Made by a program: the position numbers and the translations under genes. From positions 62,001-126,000 of the forward strand of contig NZ_BMRV01000001.1 in NCBI RefSeq assembly GCF_014648815.1: a stretch of DNA of 64,000 bases, read 5' to 3'. Under the pieces are notes generated by a model, which saw only the letters and a program-made list of their open reading frames with translations, had not been told where the DNA came from and ran no database searches. This document shows positions 1-8,745 of the stretch, in pieces. How positions within the stretch are numbered: position 1 is the stretch's first letter; each line of letters begins with the position of its first letter. The stretch comes from Streptomyces flaveolus. Lineage in GTDB: Bacteria; Actinomycetota; Actinomycetes; Streptomycetales; Streptomycetaceae.

Positions 1-128
1 ACGTGGAGGTTCCGCAGCGCCCGCAGGATCACGCGGCGGGGCGCGACCCCCAGCTGGACGAGGCCATCCGACTGGCACTGGAGGCGCTGGAGGCGACACC
101 GGCGAAGACACCCCCGACTCTGCCGTAG
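1..128 (+). CDS. S41/tricorn-type protease, C-terminal fragment
   Basis: The window opens inside a gene; only its last 41 codons are present, in the frame that starts at base 3, ending at TAG 126-128. The tail reads GRDPQLDEAIRLALEAL, and a GxDPQLxxAI helix is typical of the C-terminus of S41-family and tricorn core proteases, which cleave peptides with a Ser/His pair in an alpha/beta core. The catalytic part lies outside the window, so the assignment rests on this motif alone. Another helical C-terminus could look similar. Confidence 0.5.
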   Translation, partial: VEVPQRPQDHAAGRDPQLDEAIRLALEALEATPAKTPPTLP

Positions 129-155
129 CCGCTGGCGCTCGCAGCCGTCGTAGCT

Positions 156-194
156 GCGGGCAGTCGTGCCGCCCCAGGCGGCGCGGTTGCCCGC
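156..194. terminator. Nested stem-loop after the protease gene
   Basis: An inner perfect stem GCCGCC/GGCGGC (168-182) sits inside an outer perfect stem GCGGGCA (156-162)/TGCCCGC (188-194). It lies 27 bp past the stop of the upstream gene and before the HIT gene, as expected of a U-less Streptomyces terminator. Confidence 0.6.
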
Positions 195-244
195 GGCTTG
201 ACGGATAGCATGCCCCCAGAAGATCACCACCGTAAGGAGCGCCC

Positions 245-598
245 ATGCCCGGCGAGCCACAGGACGACTGCCTGTTCTGCAAGATCGTCGCGGGTCACAT
301 CCCGGCGACGATCGTCCGCGAGACGGACACCACCGTCGCGTTCCGCGACATAAACCCCCAGGCACCCACCCACGTCCTGGTGATCCCCAAGGCGCACTAC
401 CGGGACGCCGCCGCCCTCGCCGCCGGCGCCCCGGAACTCGCCGCGGACGTGCTGCGCGAGACCCGGGCCGTCGCCGACGACGAGAAGCTGGACAGCTACC
501 GCATCGTCTTCAACACCGGCACCGGCGCCGGCCAGACCGTCTGGCACGCCCACGCCCACGTCCTCGGCGGCCGCGGCCTCGAATGGCCCCCCGGATAA
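245..598 (+). CDS. HIT family nucleotide hydrolase/transferase
   Basis: A 117-aa histidine-triad protein, the usual HINT length. The signature HAHAHV lies at residues 101-106, with His103 the expected nucleophile. An N-terminal CxxC (Cys9, Cys12) suggests the zinc-binding HINT subtype. The family hydrolyses adenosine 5'-phosphoramidates or other nucleoside conjugates in the cytosol; the substrate here cannot be read. The ATG is preceded by AAGGAGC at 233-239. It is 15 bp from the RNase Z gene, so the two are probably co-transcribed. Confidence 0.9.
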   Translation: MPGEPQDDCLFCKIVAGHIPATIVRETDTTVAFRDINPQAPTHVLVIPKAHYRDAAALAAGAPELAADVLRETRAVADDEKLDSYRIVFNTGTGAGQTVWHAHAHVLGGRGLEWPPG

Positions 599-613
599 CC
601 CGGCGCGACCACG

Positions 614-1519
614 ATGTCCGTACGTGAACTCGTCGTCCTCGGCACCGCCAGTCAGGTACCGACGCGGCACCGCAACCACAACGGCTACCTGCTGCGCTGG
701 GACGGCGAGGGCATCCTGTTCGACCCCGGCGAGGGCACGCAGCGCCAGATGCTGCGCGCCGGGGTCGCCGCCCACGACCTGAACCGGATCTGCGTCACGC
801 ACTTCCACGGCGACCACAGCCTCGGTCTCGCCGGCGTCATCCAGCGCATCAACCTGGACCGCGTCCCGCACGAGGTCACCGCCCACTACCCGCGCTCCGG
901 GCAGCGCTTCTTCGACCGCCTGCGGTACGCCACCGCCTACCGCGAGACGGTCGCCCTCACCGAGGCGCCGGTCGACGCGGACGGGCCCCTTGCGGTCACC
1001 CCCGCCTACACGCTGGACGCCCGCAGGCTCTCGCACCCCGTCGAGTCGTACGGCTACCGGCTCACCGAACCCGACGGCCTGCGCATGCTGCCCGAGCGTC
1101 TGGCCGCGCACGGCATCAAGGGCCCCGACGTGGGCCGCATCCAGCGCGAGGGCGCGCTGAACGGCGTATCGCTGGACGAGGTCAGCGAGGTCCGCCGCGG
1201 CCAGCGGTTCGCGTTCGTCATGGACACCCGGCTCTGCGCGGGGGTGCACGAGCTGGCCGAGGGCTGTGACCTGCTGGTCATCGAGTCGACGTTCCTCGAC
1301 GAGGACGAGGAGCTGGCCTCCGACCACGGCCACCTCACCGCCGGGCAGGCGGCTCGGGTCGCCCGGGATGCGGGCGTACGGCACCTGGTCCTCACCCACT
1401 TCAGTCAGCGCTATGCGGACCCGGAGGAGTTCGAACGGCAGGCACGGGCCGCCGGTTACGACGGTGAGCTGACCGTGGCCCACGACCTACTGAGAGTCCC
1501 GGTTCCGAAACGTCGGTGA
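614..1519 (+). CDS. rnz: Ribonuclease Z (tRNA 3' endonuclease)
   Basis: A 301-aa metallo-beta-lactamase-fold protein of the short RNase Z class. The zinc motif HFHGDH is at residues 63-68; the DPGEGTQRQ segment before it and the C-terminal [11 protein letters not shown] segment are typical of RNase Z. It trims 3' trailers of tRNA precursors that lack an encoded CCA. It sits between the HIT gene and an aminohydrolase whose possible GTG start overlaps its stop codon, so it is the middle gene of a likely three-gene operon. Confidence 0.93.
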   Translation: MSVRELVVLGTASQVPTRHRNHNGYLLRWDGEGILFDPGEGTQRQMLRAGVAAHDLNRICVTHFHGDHSLGLAGVIQRINLDRVPHEVTAHYPRSGQRFFDRLRYATAYRETVALTEAPVDADGPLAVTPAYTLDARRLSHPVESYGYRLTEPDGLRMLPERLAAHGIKGPDVGRIQREGALNGVSLDEVSEVRRGQRFAFVMDTRLCAGVHELAEGCDLLVIESTFLDEDEELASDHGHLTAGQAARVARDAGVRHLVLTHFSQRYADPEEFERQARAAGYDGELTVAHDLLRVPVPKRR

Positions 1520-1539
1520 AACCGCCGTACCATGCTCTG

Positions 1540-2538
1540 ATGCCCCTGCCCATAGCTGAACTGCACCTCCATATCGAAGGCACCCTGGAGCCGGAGCTGG
1601 CCTTCGAGCTGGCCGCCCGCAACGGTGTCGCCCTGCCCTACGCGGACACGGACGCCCTGCGCGAGGCGTACCGGTTCGAGGACCTCCAGTCCTTCCTGAA
1701 CCTGTACTACGAGCTCATGGCCGTCCTGCGCACCGAGCGGGACTTCGAGGACCTCGCGAACGCCTACCTGGCCCGCGCCGCCGCGCAGGGCGTACGGCAC
1801 GCGGAGATCTTCTTCGACCCGCAGGCGCACCTCGCCCGGGGCGTGGAGATGGGCACGGTCGTGGAGGGCCTGTGGCGTGCGCTGGGCCGCAGCCGGGAGA
1901 ACCACGGCGTCTCCACCCGGCTGATCATGTGCTTCCTGCGCGACGATTCCGCCGAGTCGGCCCTGGAGACCCTCCACGAGGCGAAGCCGTACCTGGACCG
2001 CATCATCGGCGTCGGCCTGGACTCCGCCGAGGTCGGCCACCCGCCGGTGAAGTTCCGCGAGGTGTACGAGGCCGCCGCCGCCCTCGGGCTGCGCCGTGTC
2101 GCGCACGCGGGCGAGGAGGGGCCGCCGGAGTACGTCACCGAGGCCCTGGACGTGCTCGGCGTCGAGCGGATCGACCACGGTCTGCGCTCGATGGAGGACC
2201 CGGCGCTGGTCGAGCGGCTGGTGCGCGACCGCGTCCCGCTGACCCTGTGCCCGCTGTCCAACGTGCGGCTCCGCACGGTCGACACCCTCGCCGACCACCC
2301 GCTGCCCGCCATGCTCGACGCCGGGCTGATGTGCACGGTCAACTCCGACGACCCCGCCTACTTCGGCGGCTACGCGGGCGACAACCTCGACGCCGTGCGC
2401 GCCGCGCTCGGCCTGACCGACGAGCGGCTGCGGGAGCTGGCCCGCAACTCCTTCCTCGCCTCCTTCCTGGAGGACGACGAGGAGCTGCGGGCGCGCTGCC
2501 TGGCCGAGGTGGAGGCGTACGCGTTCCCGACGGTGTAG
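1540..2538 (+). CDS. Adenine deaminase-type aminohydrolase (often annotated adenosine deaminase)
   Basis: A 332-aa amidohydrolase of the ADA fold. The metal motif HLHIEG lies near the N-terminus, HAGEEGPPEY carries the next ligand and catalytic Glu, and NSDDPAYFGG the last Asp pair. The segments VGLDSAEVGHPPVKF and HIEGTLEPEL match, from memory, the adenine-specific PA0148/Aah1 branch rather than true adenosine deaminases, so adenine is the likelier substrate. I chose ATG 1540, whose product MPLPIAELHLHIEG fits the family N-terminus; a GTG at 1516 overlapping the rnz stop would add eight residues. The gene ends 3 bp from the convergent MFS gene. Confidence 0.85.
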   Translation: MPLPIAELHLHIEGTLEPELAFELAARNGVALPYADTDALREAYRFEDLQSFLNLYYELMAVLRTERDFEDLANAYLARAAAQGVRHAEIFFDPQAHLARGVEMGTVVEGLWRALGRSRENHGVSTRLIMCFLRDDSAESALETLHEAKPYLDRIIGVGLDSAEVGHPPVKFREVYEAAAALGLRRVAHAGEEGPPEYVTEALDVLGVERIDHGLRSMEDPALVERLVRDRVPLTLCPLSNVRLRTVDTLADHPLPAMLDAGLMCTVNSDDPAYFGGYAGDNLDAVRAALGLTDERLRELARNSFLASFLEDDEELRARCLAEVEAYAFPTV

Positions 2539-2541
2539 GAC

Positions 2542-3891
2542 TCAGCCCGTCCCGGACCCCGGTGTGGCCGCCGCCGCCCGGGGTCCCGCCGTGTCGTAGG
2601 CGCGCTGCACCGGCACGGCCCGGGCGTCCATGTCGATCTCCACGACCGGCTGTTCCATGGCGCCGACCTCGGGAACGGCACCGCTGGGCGTGCCGGTGGC
2701 GGCGGCGACCAGGGCGGCCGGGGTGCCGCCGCGGCGGCGGATCGCGCCGGGCAGCAGCGGGCGCCCGCCGGTGTGCAGGGCGACGGCCGTCATCGGCACG
2801 GCGGCCAGCAGCAGGCCGGCGCCGAGGACCAGGCCCATGCCCGCGTAACCGGCCTGCGCCGAGAGCACACTGCCGGTCAGCGGTCCGGCCGCCGTGCCCA
2901 GCGAGGACGCCGACCCGACGAGCACCGCCCACCGGCCGCGCGGGTCGAGCGAGGCGGCGAGGCCGATCAGGTACGACAGGACGACCGGGTACAGCGTGTT
3001 CCAGGCGATCTCCCCGGTCGCGAACGTCGCGGGGGTGGTCGCGGACGCGCTCACCGCGATGCAGCCCGCGATCAGCACCGTGCCCGCGCCGATGGGCATC
3101 GCCCGTCCCAGCCGCGGCCCGAGCGCGCCGGCCACCAGGACGCCGACCAGTCCCGCGCCCAGGGCGACGGCGAAGACGACCCCGAGGGTGGCGTCGCCCA
3201 GACCGGCCTGGGTCAGCCCGATCCGGCCGCTGACGCCCCACAGGGAGTTCTGCGCGAGGGACCAGCACAGCACGGTGGCGGCGAGGACCAGTCCCGAGCG
3301 GCGGCGGGGGAGCGGAGGGGTGGGGTCCGTGTCGTGCGCGGCCGGTGACGTGGCCGCCCCGCCCGGCAGGCGCCGGGTCAACGGCCACACCGCGAGGGCG
3401 GTCAGGGCGATCGCGGCCAGCGGCAGGCCGTGCGCCCGGCCGAGGTGCGGCACCGTCAGATACACCGCGCCGGCCAGCGCGGACACGGTCAGCAGGCCCA
3501 GGGTGGAGGCGCGGTGGGGGTCGCGCTCGGCGGCGATTCGGGTGGCGGCGACCGTGGTGGCGGTGCCCGACCCGAAACCGCCGAGGACCGCGCCGGCGAC
3601 GACGGCCGGGACGGCGGTGGTGAGCGCGGCGGAGCCGTAGCCGACGACGGCCAGGACGAGCCCGAACCGGGCCAGCGTCCGGGCGCCGATCCGCTGCACC
3701 CGGGAGGCGAGCAGGAAGCCCGCGGTCGCCGAACTCAGCAGCAGCGCGCTGCCGACGGCGCCCGCCTGCGTGGCGGTCAGCGGCAGGCCGGTGTCCAGTC
3801 TGCCGACGGTGGTGGGGAGCAGGTAGGGAGGAAGGTACCCGGCCGTGAAAAGGGCGACGAGGGGCCAGGGAGTGGTGCGGGGGGCGAACAC
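2542..3891 (-). CDS. MFS transporter
   Basis: A 449-aa major facilitator protein with about twelve hydrophobic segments, starting MFAPRTTPWPLVALFTAGYL. The loop after helix 2 (LASRVQRIGARTLARFG) is a weak version of the family signature. The last 70 residues form a polar Pro/Ala/Gly-rich cytoplasmic tail. No substrate can be assigned. It converges with the aminohydrolase gene and is followed upstream by a 174-bp spacer and the IclR gene, transcribed in the same direction, so it probably has its own promoter. Confidence 0.85.
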   Translation of the reverse strand: MFAPRTTPWPLVALFTAGYLPPYLLPTTVGRLDTGLPLTATQAGAVGSALLLSSATAGFLLASRVQRIGARTLARFGLVLAVVGYGSAALTTAVPAVVAGAVLGGFGSGTATTVAATRIAAERDPHRASTLGLLTVSALAGAVYLTVPHLGRAHGLPLAAIALTALAVWPLTRRLPGGAATSPAAHDTDPTPPLPRRRSGLVLAATVLCWSLAQNSLWGVSGRIGLTQAGLGDATLGVVFAVALGAGLVGVLVAGALGPRLGRAMPIGAGTVLIAGCIAVSASATTPATFATGEIAWNTLYPVVLSYLIGLAASLDPRGRWAVLVGSASSLGTAAGPLTGSVLSAQAGYAGMGLVLGAGLLLAAVPMTAVALHTGGRPLLPGAIRRRGGTPAALVAAATGTPSGAVPEVGAMEQPVVEIDMDARAVPVQRAYDTAGPRAAAATPGSGTG

Positions 3892-4008
3892 GGGCGTTCC
3901 CAGGGCATGCGAAAGGAAGGGGGGAGGGGGAGGGGGCGACGACCGTCGACGGACAGGAACGCGCGCGCAATTTGTATCAAGCGCGGGGTGGCGGGAAACA
4001 GGCGAGGG

Positions 4009-4028
4009 GGTGTGATCCGAACCACACC
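4009..4028. promoter_or_regulatory. Inverted repeat GGTGTG-N8-CACACC
   Basis: A 6-bp perfect inverted repeat lies in the 174-bp spacer between the IclR stop and the MFS start. It could be an operator for the MFS gene or a weak terminator for the IclR gene. The rest of the spacer holds purine-rich runs and nothing else I recognise. Confidence 0.3.
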
Positions 4029-4065
4029 TGCGTTTGGGGTTCGAGCGACCGGGTAGGAGGGCGCG

Positions 4066-4860
4066 TCACCGCCAGTGGACCGAGCCGCCTCCGGCCGGAA
4101 TAGTCGCCTCCACCTTGGCCCGGATCTCCCGCATCACCGCGACGATCCGCGCCTCGTGATCAGGCGTCAGGCGGGCCACCGGCACCGAGCAGCTGATGGC
4201 GTCCAGGGCCGGGACGTCGTAGCGCAGCGCGAAGCCGAAGCCGACGATTCCCGTCACGCCCTCCTCGCGGTCGACGGAGTAGCCGCGCTCCCGGATCTCG
4301 GCGAGGTCGGCCGCCAGGGAGTCCCGGCCGGCGTGCGTGTTCGGGGTCAACACCTCGTAGGGGCCCTCGGGCAGTTCCGTGTCCGGCCGCTCCGCCAGCA
4401 GTGCCTTGCCGAGGGCGCCCACGTGGGCGGGCAGCCGGCGCCCCACCCTGCTGATGGTGCGCAGGTACTCGTGCGACTCCCGGGTCGCCAGGTAGGCCAC
4501 GTCGTGCCCGTCGAGCCGCCCCAGGTGGATCGTCTCGCCCAGCGCCTCGGACGCCTCGTCGAGGTACGGCCGCACCACCCGCACCCGGGGGTCGGAGTCG
4601 AGGTAACCGGTGCCCGTGAGCAGGGCGTGGATGCCGATGCCGTACAGCGAGCCGGTGACGTCGGTGCGCACCCAGCCGCGCGAGATCAGGGTCTGGAGCA
4701 GCGCGTACATCGAGCTGCGCGGCACGCCCAGCTCGTCCGCCAGCTCCTGGAGCCGGGCCGGACGGTCCCCGCGCGCGGCCAGCACCTCCAGCAGCTCGAC
4801 CGTGCGCGCCGCCGACTTCACCTCGCGGACGCCGCCCGCCGCGCCCCCTGTCTCCGACAT
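4066..4860 (-). CDS. IclR family transcriptional regulator of glucarate genes
   Basis: A 264-aa IclR protein: winged helix-turn-helix at about residues 15-75 (SAARTVELLEVLA, LADELGVPRSSMYALLQTL) and a C-terminal effector domain from about residue 90 with the family segments GKALLA and SVDREEGVTGIVGFGF. The family binds small carboxylates or sugar acids through the C-terminal GAF-like domain. It is divergent from kdgD-gudD-MFS across a 101-bp spacer that holds a strong promoter and an inverted repeat, so it most likely represses that operon until glucarate or a breakdown product appears. Confidence 0.88.
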   Translation of the reverse strand: MSETGGAAGGVREVKSAARTVELLEVLAARGDRPARLQELADELGVPRSSMYALLQTLISRGWVRTDVTGSLYGIGIHALLTGTGYLDSDPRVRVVRPYLDEASEALGETIHLGRLDGHDVAYLATRESHEYLRTISRVGRRLPAHVGALGKALLAERPDTELPEGPYEVLTPNTHAGRDSLAADLAEIRERGYSVDREEGVTGIVGFGFALRYDVPALDAISCSVPVARLTPDHEARIVAVMREIRAKVEATIPAGGGSVHWR

Positions 4861-4891
4861 GTGCCGATCGTAGACGGACGTCGCCGACCCA

Positions 4892-4920
4892 TTGACGACT
4901 CCCGTCCGCCTATCTAATCT
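4892..4920 (+). promoter_or_regulatory. Promoter of the glucarate operon
   Basis: TTGACG (4892-4897), a 17-bp spacer and TAATCT (4915-4920) form a near-consensus housekeeping-sigma promoter facing kdgD. The predicted start of transcription is near 4927, giving a leader of about 35 nt. Confidence 0.7.
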
Positions 4921-4937
4921 CCATCTTCATACATGGA
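4920..4937. promoter_or_regulatory. Candidate IclR operator TCCAT-N8-ATGGA
   Basis: A 5-bp inverted repeat spans the end of the -10 element and the predicted transcription start of the kdgD promoter, where a repressor would block RNA polymerase. Assignment to the adjacent IclR protein is by position only. Confidence 0.4.
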
Positions 4938-4961
4938 TGACGTCTACATACGGAGACAGCG

Positions 4962-5927
4962 ATGGTGAGCGTGGGTTCCGACACCGGCACCGACCCCGTG
5001 ACGGCGGTGGTCCGGCGGTTGCGGGAGGGGATGGCGGACAGGGTGCTGTCCTTCCCCCTGACGAGCTTCCGCGACGACGGGTCACTCGACCCCGACGGCT
5101 ACCGGGCCTACGTCGCCGAACGCGTCGCCGCCGGTCCCGGCGCGGTCTTCCCCGCCTGCGGCACCGGTGAGTTCTTCTCCCTCGACGAGGACGAGTACCG
5201 CCGGGTCGTCACCATCGCCGTCGAGGAGACGGCCGGCCGGGTGCCCGTCGTCGCCGGCGCCGGATACGGCTGGGCGCAGGCCCTCCGCTTCGCGCGCATC
5301 GCCGAGGACGCCGGCGCCGACGCCCTCCTCGTCATGCCGCACTACCTCACCGCGGCCCCGCAGGAGGGCCTGGCCGCCCAGCTGGAGCGGATCGCCGCCG
5401 GCACCCGGCTCCCGCTGATCGCCTACCAGCGCGGCCAGGTCACCTACACCGCCGAGTCGGTCCGGCGCATCGCCCGCATCCCTGGTGTCATCGGCCTCAA
5501 GGACGGCCACGGCGACCTCGACCGCCTCCAGCGCATGGTCCTCGCCGCCCCCGAGGACTTCCTGTTCTTCAACGGCGCCGCCACCGCCGAGGTCCAGGCC
5601 CGCGCCTACGCCGCCGTCGGCGTCCCGGCCTACTCCTCCGCCGTGCACGCCTTCGCCCCCGAGATCGCGAACGCCTTCCTCGCCGCCCTGCGCGACGGCG
5701 ACCGCGGCACCGTCGACAAGCTGCTGCGCGACTTCTACGTGCCCCTCGTCGAACTGCGCGACCGCGTCCCCGGATACGCCGTGTCCCTCGTGAAGGCCGC
5801 GGCCCGGCTGCGCGGCTGCCCGGTCGGTCCGGTGCGCGCCCCGCTCACCGACCCGTCGGCCGCCGACCTGGCCGCACTCAAGACCCTGCTCACCGCCGGA
5901 CTCGCCCTCGTAGGAGCCGCCCTGTGA
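4962..5927 (+). CDS. kdgD: 5-dehydro-4-deoxyglucarate dehydratase
   Basis: A 321-aa DHDPS-fold lyase. LIAYQRG carries the usual active-site tyrosine and VIGLKDGHGDL the Schiff-base lysine; the N-terminal FPLTSFRDDGSLD matches the KDG dehydratase subfamily. It decarboxylates and dehydrates 5-dehydro-4-deoxy-D-glucarate to 2,5-dioxopentanoate, the step after glucarate dehydratase. ATG 4962 follows CGGAGA by a normal spacing; GTG 4965 is a possible alternative. Its stop overlaps the gudD start as GTGA, so the two are translationally coupled. Confidence 0.93.
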   Translation: MVSVGSDTGTDPVTAVVRRLREGMADRVLSFPLTSFRDDGSLDPDGYRAYVAERVAAGPGAVFPACGTGEFFSLDEDEYRRVVTIAVEETAGRVPVVAGAGYGWAQALRFARIAEDAGADALLVMPHYLTAAPQEGLAAQLERIAAGTRLPLIAYQRGQVTYTAESVRRIARIPGVIGLKDGHGDLDRLQRMVLAAPEDFLFFNGAATAEVQARAYAAVGVPAYSSAVHAFAPEIANAFLAALRDGDRGTVDKLLRDFYVPLVELRDRVPGYAVSLVKAAARLRGCPVGPVRAPLTDPSAADLAALKTLLTAGLALVGAAL

Positions 5928-7213
5928 ACCTCACCATCACCGACGTCCGTCTGACGCCGATCCTCGTCGCCGACCCGCCGCTGCTCAACACCCAGGGCGT
6001 CCACCAGCCGTACACCCCCCGCCTGATCGTCGAGGTGGAGACCGCCGACGGGATCACCGGCGTCGGCGAGACCTACGGCGACGCCAAGTACCTCGAACTG
6101 GCCCGCCCCTTCGCCGACAAGCTGCTCGGGCGTCAGGTGAGCGACCTCAACGGCCTGTTCACCACGGCCGACGAGGTCGCCGTCGACTCCTCCCGGGTCT
6201 CCGGCCAGGTCGACGTCGGCGGCCTGCGCGGCGTCCAGACCGCCGACAAGCTGCGCCTGTCCGTCGTCTCCGGCTTCGAGGTCGCCTGCCTCGACGCCCT
6301 CGGCAAGGCGCTCGGCCTGCCCGTGCACGCGCTGCTGGGCGGCAAGGTCCGCGACGCCGTCGAGTACAGCGCCTACCTGTTCTACAAGTGGGCCGGCCAC
6401 CCCGAGGGCGTGGCGTGCGAGCAGGACGACTGGGGCGCCGCCCTCGACCCGGCGGGCGTCGTGGCCCAGGCCCGCGCCTTCACCGAGCGGTACGGCTTCA
6501 CCTCCTTCAAGCTCAAGGGCGGCGTCTTCCCGCCCGAGGAGGAGATCGCCGCGATCAAGGCCCTCGCCGAGGCCTTCCCCGGGCACCCCCTGCGCCTGGA
6601 CCCCAACGGCGCCTGGTCCGTGGAGACGTCCCTCGAGGTCGCCGCGGAACTCGGTGACGTCCTGGAGTACCTGGAGGACCCCGCGCTCGGCACCCCGGCG
6701 ATGGCCGAGGTCGCCGCGAAGACCGGCGTGCCGCTCGCCACCAACATGTGCGTGACGACGTTCGCCGAGATCCAGGAGGCGTTCACCGAGGGCGCCGTCC
6801 AGGTCGTGCTCTCCGACCACCACTACTGGGGCGGGCTGCGCAACACCCAGCAACTCGCCGCCGTCTGCCGCACCTTCGGGGTCGGCGTCTCCATGCACTC
6901 CAACACCCACCTGGGCATCAGCCTCGCCGCCATGACCCACGTGGCCGCCACCGTCCCGAACCTCCACCACGCCTGCGACTCCCACTACCCCTGGCAGTCC
7001 GAGGACGTGCTCACCGAACGGCTCACCTTCGACGGCGGCAAGGTCACCGTCTCCGACGCCCCCGGCCTCGGCGTCGAACTCGACCGCGACCGGCTGGAGT
7101 TCCTCCACCGCCGCTGGCTCGACGACGACGGCACCCTCCGCGACCGCGACGACGCGGCGGCGATGCGGGTCGCCGACCCTCAGTGGGTCACCCCGTCCGT
7201 GCCGCGTTGGTGA
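5924..7213 (+). CDS. gudD: Glucarate dehydratase
   Basis: A 429-aa enolase-superfamily acid-sugar dehydratase. Visible elements are the catalytic KxK in SFKLKGG, metal-ligand segments LDPNGAW and LEDPALG, and the second base region SMHSNTHLGIS. The N-terminal TPILVADPPLLNTQGVHQPY is characteristic of glucarate dehydratases. It converts D-glucarate to 5-dehydro-4-deoxy-D-glucarate, the substrate of the enzyme encoded just upstream. Its GTG start overlaps the kdgD stop. Idarate or galactarate activity cannot be excluded. Confidence 0.92.
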   Translation: MNLTITDVRLTPILVADPPLLNTQGVHQPYTPRLIVEVETADGITGVGETYGDAKYLELARPFADKLLGRQVSDLNGLFTTADEVAVDSSRVSGQVDVGGLRGVQTADKLRLSVVSGFEVACLDALGKALGLPVHALLGGKVRDAVEYSAYLFYKWAGHPEGVACEQDDWGAALDPAGVVAQARAFTERYGFTSFKLKGGVFPPEEEIAAIKALAEAFPGHPLRLDPNGAWSVETSLEVAAELGDVLEYLEDPALGTPAMAEVAAKTGVPLATNMCVTTFAEIQEAFTEGAVQVVLSDHHYWGGLRNTQQLAAVCRTFGVGVSMHSNTHLGISLAAMTHVAATVPNLHHACDSHYPWQSEDVLTERLTFDGGKVTVSDAPGLGVELDRDRLEFLHRRWLDDDGTLRDRDDAAAMRVADPQWVTPSVPRW

Positions 7214-7258
7214 AACCCGTTCCCTCCTCCCCCTTCCCTGCCACGACCGGAGCCGCTC

Positions 7259-8665
7259 GTGTCCGCAGCAGTCCCCGAGGCGCATCCCCCCGCCGTACAG
7301 TCCGCCGTCCGCAAGATCTTCCGCCGCGTGGTCCCCCTGTTCTTCGTCATGTTCGTGGCGAACTACATGGACCGCGTCAACCTCGGCTTCGCCCAGGACG
7401 AACTGAGGGCCGACGTGGGGCTGTCGGCCGCCGCGTTCGGACTGGGCGCCGGCATCTTCTTCATCGCGTACGCCCTCTTCGAGGTCCCCTCCAACATCCT
7501 GATGGAGCGGTTCGGGGCGAAGGTGTGGCTCACCCGCATCATGATCAGCTGGGGCGTCGTCGCCACCGCGATGGCCTTCGTCGACAGCGTGGAGATGTTC
7601 TACGCCCTGCGCTTCCTGCTCGGCGTCGCCGAGGCCGGCTTCTTCCCGGCCGTCATCTACTACTTCAGCCGCTGGCTGCCCGACTCCCACCGGGGCCGCG
7701 CCACCTCGGTCTTCCTGATGGGTTCCGGCACGGCGACCGTCATCGTCGGTCCCGTCTCCGGCGCGCTGCTGGAGATGCACGGCGTCTGGGGCCACTCCGG
7801 CTGGCAGTGGATGTTCTTCGTGGAGGGCGTCTTCTCCGTCGTCCTCGGCTTCGTCGTCTACCGCTTCCTGGACTCCGGGGTCGAGCAGGCGACCTGGCTG
7901 ACCGACGAGGAGAAGACCGGCCTCATCGCCGTCATCGACGCCGAACAGGACGAGCGGGACGCGCGGCGCGGTGAGAAGGCGGCGAAGGTCTCCCGCTGGA
8001 AGCTCCTCGCCGACCCGCAGATGCTGCTCTTCCTGTGGATCTACTTCGCCATCAACGTCGCCCTGTACGCGGTGACGTTCTGGCTGCCCTCGATCGTGGA
8101 CGACATCGGCGGCCTGAGCGACTTCCAGGTGGGGCTGCTGACGTCCGTGCCGTGGCTGTGCGCGATCGGCGCCCTGTACGTCAGCGGGCGGATCTCCGAC
8201 CGCATCGGCAAGCGCCGGCCCGTCCTGATCACGCTGCTCGTCCTCGGCGGCTGCGGCACCCTGCTGGCCGTGTTCGTCTCGCCCTGGGCCGGGCTGGGCG
8301 CGCTGTGCGTGGCCGCGATGGGCTTCAAACCGGCCTCCCCGGTCTTCTGGACCATCCCGCAGAGCTATCTCGACGCCCGGGCCGCGGCCCCCGGCATCGC
8401 GCTGATCAACTCCATCGGCAACCTCGGCGGCTTCGTCGCCCCCACTGCCTTCGGGATCATCGAGGACTCGACCGGTTCCACCGAGGGCGGCCTGGTCGGG
8501 CTCACCGTCGTCGGCTTCCTGGCCGCGCTCAGCGTGCTGCTGGTGCGGGGCGGCGGACGCAACGACCGGGTCCGCACCCGACCGGCGAGGAAACCGGCCG
8601 GCACGGCACCGGAGACGACCCCCGGCGCGGCCCGGACCAGCCACCCGGGGCCCGCGACGGCCTGA
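7259..8665 (+). CDS. MFS transporter, ACS (sugar acid) family
   Basis: A 468-aa MFS protein with twelve predicted membrane helices. FVANYMDRVNLGFA in helix 1 and the following amphipathic loops are typical of the anion:cation symporter family that takes up glucarate, galactonate and tartrate. It is 45 bp downstream of gudD in the same operon, so D-glucarate uptake is the obvious role. GTG 7259 follows a GGAG motif. The last 30 residues are Pro/Arg-rich and probably cytoplasmic. Confidence 0.88.
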   Translation: MSAAVPEAHPPAVQSAVRKIFRRVVPLFFVMFVANYMDRVNLGFAQDELRADVGLSAAAFGLGAGIFFIAYALFEVPSNILMERFGAKVWLTRIMISWGVVATAMAFVDSVEMFYALRFLLGVAEAGFFPAVIYYFSRWLPDSHRGRATSVFLMGSGTATVIVGPVSGALLEMHGVWGHSGWQWMFFVEGVFSVVLGFVVYRFLDSGVEQATWLTDEEKTGLIAVIDAEQDERDARRGEKAAKVSRWKLLADPQMLLFLWIYFAINVALYAVTFWLPSIVDDIGGLSDFQVGLLTSVPWLCAIGALYVSGRISDRIGKRRPVLITLLVLGGCGTLLAVFVSPWAGLGALCVAAMGFKPASPVFWTIPQSYLDARAAAPGIALINSIGNLGGFVAPTAFGIIEDSTGSTEGGLVGLTVVGFLAALSVLLVRGGGRNDRVRTRPARKPAGTAPETTPGAARTSHPGPATA

Positions 8666-8680
8666 CACCCACGGCGCGAT

Positions 8681-8702
8681 CGCCGCCGGGTTGTCGGCGG
8701 CG
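8681..8702. terminator. Stem-loop after the glucarate operon
   Basis: A 7-bp perfect stem CGCCGCC/GGCGGCG with an 8-nt loop starts 15 bp after the MFS stop and precedes the PfkB kinase gene. It has no U-run, as is common in Streptomyces. Confidence 0.5.
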
Positions 8703-8745
8703 TGGTGCACACTGGCCTGATCCGCACCATGCCAGGGAGCGCACC

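Noticed and set aside
1..128. First fragment as the end of an rRNA methyltransferase (RsmE)
   Set aside because: GRDPQLDEAI is a protease S41 tail pattern; RsmE C-termini look different.
5735..8710. 991-codon open frame antisense to kdgD-gudD-MFS
   Set aside because: Spans three well-supported genes and an intergenic region; product is low-complexity.
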